17,858 bases of DNA. Origin: Bacteroidota bacterium. GTDB taxonomy: Bacteria; Bacteroidota; Bacteroidia; Flavobacteriales; Flavobacteriaceae. Numbering within the stretch: the first letter of the stretch is position 1; each line of letters opens with the position of its first letter. The translations under genes and the position numbers were made by a program. Location: positions 1 through 17,858 of the forward strand of contig JAEWLN010000200.1 of the NCBI GenBank assembly GCA_023457535.1, in the 5' to 3' direction. Below the pieces are notes generated by a model. That model searched no databases and had not been told where the DNA came from. It saw only the letters and a program-made list of their open reading frames with translations. Below, one piece after another: positions 16,218 through 17,858 of this stretch.

Positions 16218-17532
16218 AAAGATCAAACCCCATATTCACACCCAATTTCATCGCAATAATTTTCGTAATGCGCTGTTTGAGCTCAGGGATTTTGATGCTT
16301 TCGATCACTTCGTTCGAAAACGCGTACATCAGCAGCGCCTTGGCCTCTTTTTGCGGGATTCCGCGCGATTGCATGTAAAACATCGCCTTGTCGTCTAATT
16401 GGCCGATCGTGCAGCCGTGCGAGCATTTCACGTCGTCGGCGAAGATCTCGAGTTGCGGCTTGGCGTTGATCGTGGCTTTGTCGCTGAGCAATATGTTGTT
16501 GTTTTGCTGGAACGCATCGGTTTTTTGCGCCTCTTTTTCGACGAAAATCTTGCCGTTGAACACACCCGTCGACCGGTCTCCGAAAATCCCTTTGTAATTC
16601 TGGTGCGATTCGCAATTGGGCGTCGCGTGGTTGACAAGCGTATAGTGGTCTACGTGCTGTTTGCCTTCGATGATCGTAATGCCTTTGAGCGTTGAATCGA
16701 TGTGCTGGCCTTCGTGGTAAAAATTGAGGTTGTTGCGCGTGAGGTTCCCGCCGAATGAAAACGTGTGTACTGAAACGTGCGTCTGCTCTTTTTGCGAAAT
16801 GTAGGTGTTGTCGATCAGCGAGGCCGCAAGATTGTCGTTCTGGATCTTGTAATAATCGACAATGGCGCGCTTTCTGGCAAAAATCTCAGTCACCGAATTG
16901 GTCAAAACCGGGTTGTCGTTGAGCGATTGGTGGCGCTCGATGATCTGCACATGCGCGTTTTCATTAACGATGATCAGATTGCGCGGCTGAACCAAAAGCG
17001 CCGCTTCAGATCCGGTCGAAAAGTTGATGATTTCAATTGGTTTGTCTACGACTTTGCTCTTGGGAATGTTGATGTACGCGCCTTCGAGTGCAAAAGCGGT
17101 GTTGAGCGTCGTGAGGCTTTCGTCCTTGCTGGCGACCTTGTTGAAATACTCATCGATGACCATTTTGTATTTGGGCTTGGTCAGCGCCGATGACATCAGG
17201 CAAACGTCGAGTCCGTCGTGCGTGGTCGAGGATAGGAACGAGCTGAACTTGCCGTCGATGAAAATGACCTTATACGTGTCGATCTCGTGCAGGAAATACT
17301 TTTTGACATCGGCGAAATCGACCGTGCTTTCGGATTTTGGGAATACGCTGAAATCGCTTTTCAAAACCGAATTGAGCGAGGTATATTTCCAGGCTTCTTC
17401 CTTTTTGGTCGGGAAGCCTTTGTTTTCGAAATTCCTGATGGCTTGCGTGCGGATGTCGTGCAAATCTGCGTGAACGTCCACTTGCTCTTCGAATGCCATG
17501 AAGGAGGAGATGAGTTTTTCTTTTAGTTCCAT
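16216..17532 (-). CDS. sufD: SufD, Fe-S cluster assembly scaffold subunit
   Basis: 438 residues, the usual SufD length. SufD pairs with SufB and the ATPase SufC to build iron-sulfur clusters in the cytoplasm. The N-terminal helical region contains GFPTKKEEAWKYTSL (39-53), the typical entry motif. The central beta-helix carries GGNLTRNNLNFYHEG (261-275) and HVDHYTLVNHATPNCESHQNYKGI (about 293-316). The C-terminal part has ADDVKCSHGCTIGQLD with C370, H372 and C374, in the area where SufB/SufD interface ligands lie. The start at 17532 (MELKEK) is followed by no better ATG. sufB and sufC are expected beyond the right edge. The gene is separated from sufS by three other genes and bracketed by inverted 22-bp repeats. 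Confidence 0.96.
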   Translation of the reverse strand: MELKEKLISSFMAFEEQVDVHADLHDIRTQAIRNFENKGFPTKKEEAWKYTSLNSVLKSDFSVFPKSESTVDFADVKKYFLHEIDTYKVIFIDGKFSSFLSSTTHDGLDVCLMSSALTKPKYKMVIDEYFNKVASKDESLTTLNTAFALEGAYINIPKSKVVDKPIEIINFSTGSEAALLVQPRNLIIVNENAHVQIIERHQSLNDNPVLTNSVTEIFARKRAIVDYYKIQNDNLAASLIDNTYISQKEQTHVSVHTFSFGGNLTRNNLNFYHEGQHIDSTLKGITIIEGKQHVDHYTLVNHATPNCESHQNYKGIFGDRSTGVFNGKIFVEKEAQKTDAFQQNNNILLSDKATINAKPQLEIFADDVKCSHGCTIGQLDDKAMFYMQSRGIPQKEAKALLMYAFSNEVIESIKIPELKQRITKIIAMKLGVNMGFDL

Positions 17533-17536
17533 TTTT

Positions 17537-17565
17537 GTCGAATGTCGAATGTCGAACGTCGAATG
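17537..17565. repeat. Heptamer repeat upstream of sufD, inverted copy of the downstream array
   Basis: On the + strand the units are GTCGAAT, GTCGAAT, GTCGAAC, GTCGAAT and a final G, a clean period of seven. Positions 17544-17565 are the exact reverse complement of 16194-16215. The repeat ends four bases from the sufD ATG, so it forms most of the 50-base gap between the four-helix-bundle gene and sufD and would be in the sufD leader of any transcript reading in from upstream. Confidence 0.85.
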
Positions 17566-17581
17566 AGATCCGCACCATCAA

Positions 17582-17858
17582 CTATTTCTGTAAATATTTA
17601 ATTAATCCACTGATGAGTTGTGCAATTTTAGTTATTTCTGTAACCAATTCCTCAAACAATTCTTGCCCGATACAATTCAAATCGTACGCGAGATATAATT
17701 GAGACCTAACTTCTCCTGCCGACGCCTTGGCCACGAATAAAAAATAAATAAACTCTTTATCTGTACTTCGTTCAAATCCTTCTGCAATATTTGAGGAAAT
17801 AGACATCGAAGCGCGGCGAACTTGTCTTACGAAATCAAAATGTGGCTTGAATTTCGGA
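17582..17858 (-). CDS. Four-helix-bundle protein (IVP/S23 family), 5' end outside window
   Basis: The reverse frame is open to the window edge and gives about 92 residues ending in LIKYLQK. The core QVRRASMSISSNIAEGFERSTDKEFIYFLFVAKASAGEVRSQLYLAYDL is the hallmark of the four-helix-bundle proteins first seen in 23S rRNA intervening sequences (PF05635/TIGR02436). An internal ATG at 17806 exists, but the family homology continues upstream of it (FDFVRQVRRAS), so the real start is beyond 17858. Family length is about 115-125 residues, so perhaps 25-30 are missing. The function of free-standing copies is unknown. The gene is clearly more A+T rich than sufD next to it, which suggests acquisition from elsewhere. 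It reads in the same direction as sufD. Confidence 0.9.
   Translation of the reverse strand, partial: PKFKPHFDFVRQVRRASMSISSNIAEGFERSTDKEFIYFLFVAKASAGEVRSQLYLAYDLNCIGQELFEELVTEITKIAQLISGLIKYLQK

Noticed and set aside
16216..17532. Phase-variable inversion of sufD through the flanking inverted repeats
   Set aside because: There is no recombinase gene in the window, inversion would shut off a core Fe-S gene, and the repeats look like parts of heptamer arrays rather than recombinase sites. Kept only as an inverted-repeat observation.

Overview
The window looks like chromosomal DNA from a Flavobacteriaceae bacterium, probably Flavobacterium or a close relative. Three things point there. The long reverse-strand gene ends in the start of a type B sorting domain of the type IX secretion system (T9SS). 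The gene set (SUF iron-sulfur genes with DUF59, DUF2480 and DUF3078 neighbours, plus hflX) is typical of the family. Several start sites have the Bacteroidota -7 promoter box TAnnTTTG, and no purine-rich ribosome binding sites stand out. By eye the coding DNA is roughly half G+C, high for Flavobacterium. The last ~280 bases and some intergenic stretches are clearly A+T richer.

Layout. Positions 1-6885 (-) hold 2295 codons of one open reading frame that leaves the window at its 3' end. It encodes a very large secreted mosaic protein: signal peptide, jelly-roll adhesin-like domain, six fibronectin III (Fn3)-like domains, three copies of a GDGWNG domain, two PPC-like domains, a choice-of-anchor L domain, Ig-like domains, four tandem ~70-residue repeats and the start of the sorting domain. 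Divergent from it is the ribosome-associated GTPase gene hflX (7056-8288, +). hflX converges, across a hairpin terminator, on a reverse-strand run that reads, in order of transcription: sufS, a small putative lipoprotein, sufE, sufT (DUF59), DUF2480 and DUF3078 (12281 down to 8324). The first four are tightly packed or overlapping.

Upstream of sufS are two overlapping reverse-strand genes for multi-pass membrane proteins (DUF2157 and a partner). Divergent from them is a membrane-anchored serine hydrolase of the beta-lactamase/penicillin-binding fold (14614-15966, +). Next comes a short intergenic zone with a terminator, a hairpin-forming element that resembles a dispersed Flavobacterium repeat, and an array of 7-8 bp units. 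Then come sufD (16216-17532, -) and the 3' part of a four-helix-bundle (IVP/S23-type) gene at the right edge.

How the genes work together. SufS takes sulfur from cysteine and SufE accepts it. SufD is part of the SufBCD scaffold, whose sufB and sufC probably lie just outside the right edge. SufT/DUF59 acts in cluster maturation. The SUF set is therefore split into two blocks by three genes that do not look related to it. The most unusual points are a perfect 22-bp inverted repeat flanking sufD almost exactly, the A+T-rich four-helix-bundle gene beside it, the three-cysteine DUF2480 protein in the SUF operon, and the architecture of the giant T9SS cargo. I found no tRNA, rRNA, CRISPR array or insertion sequence.
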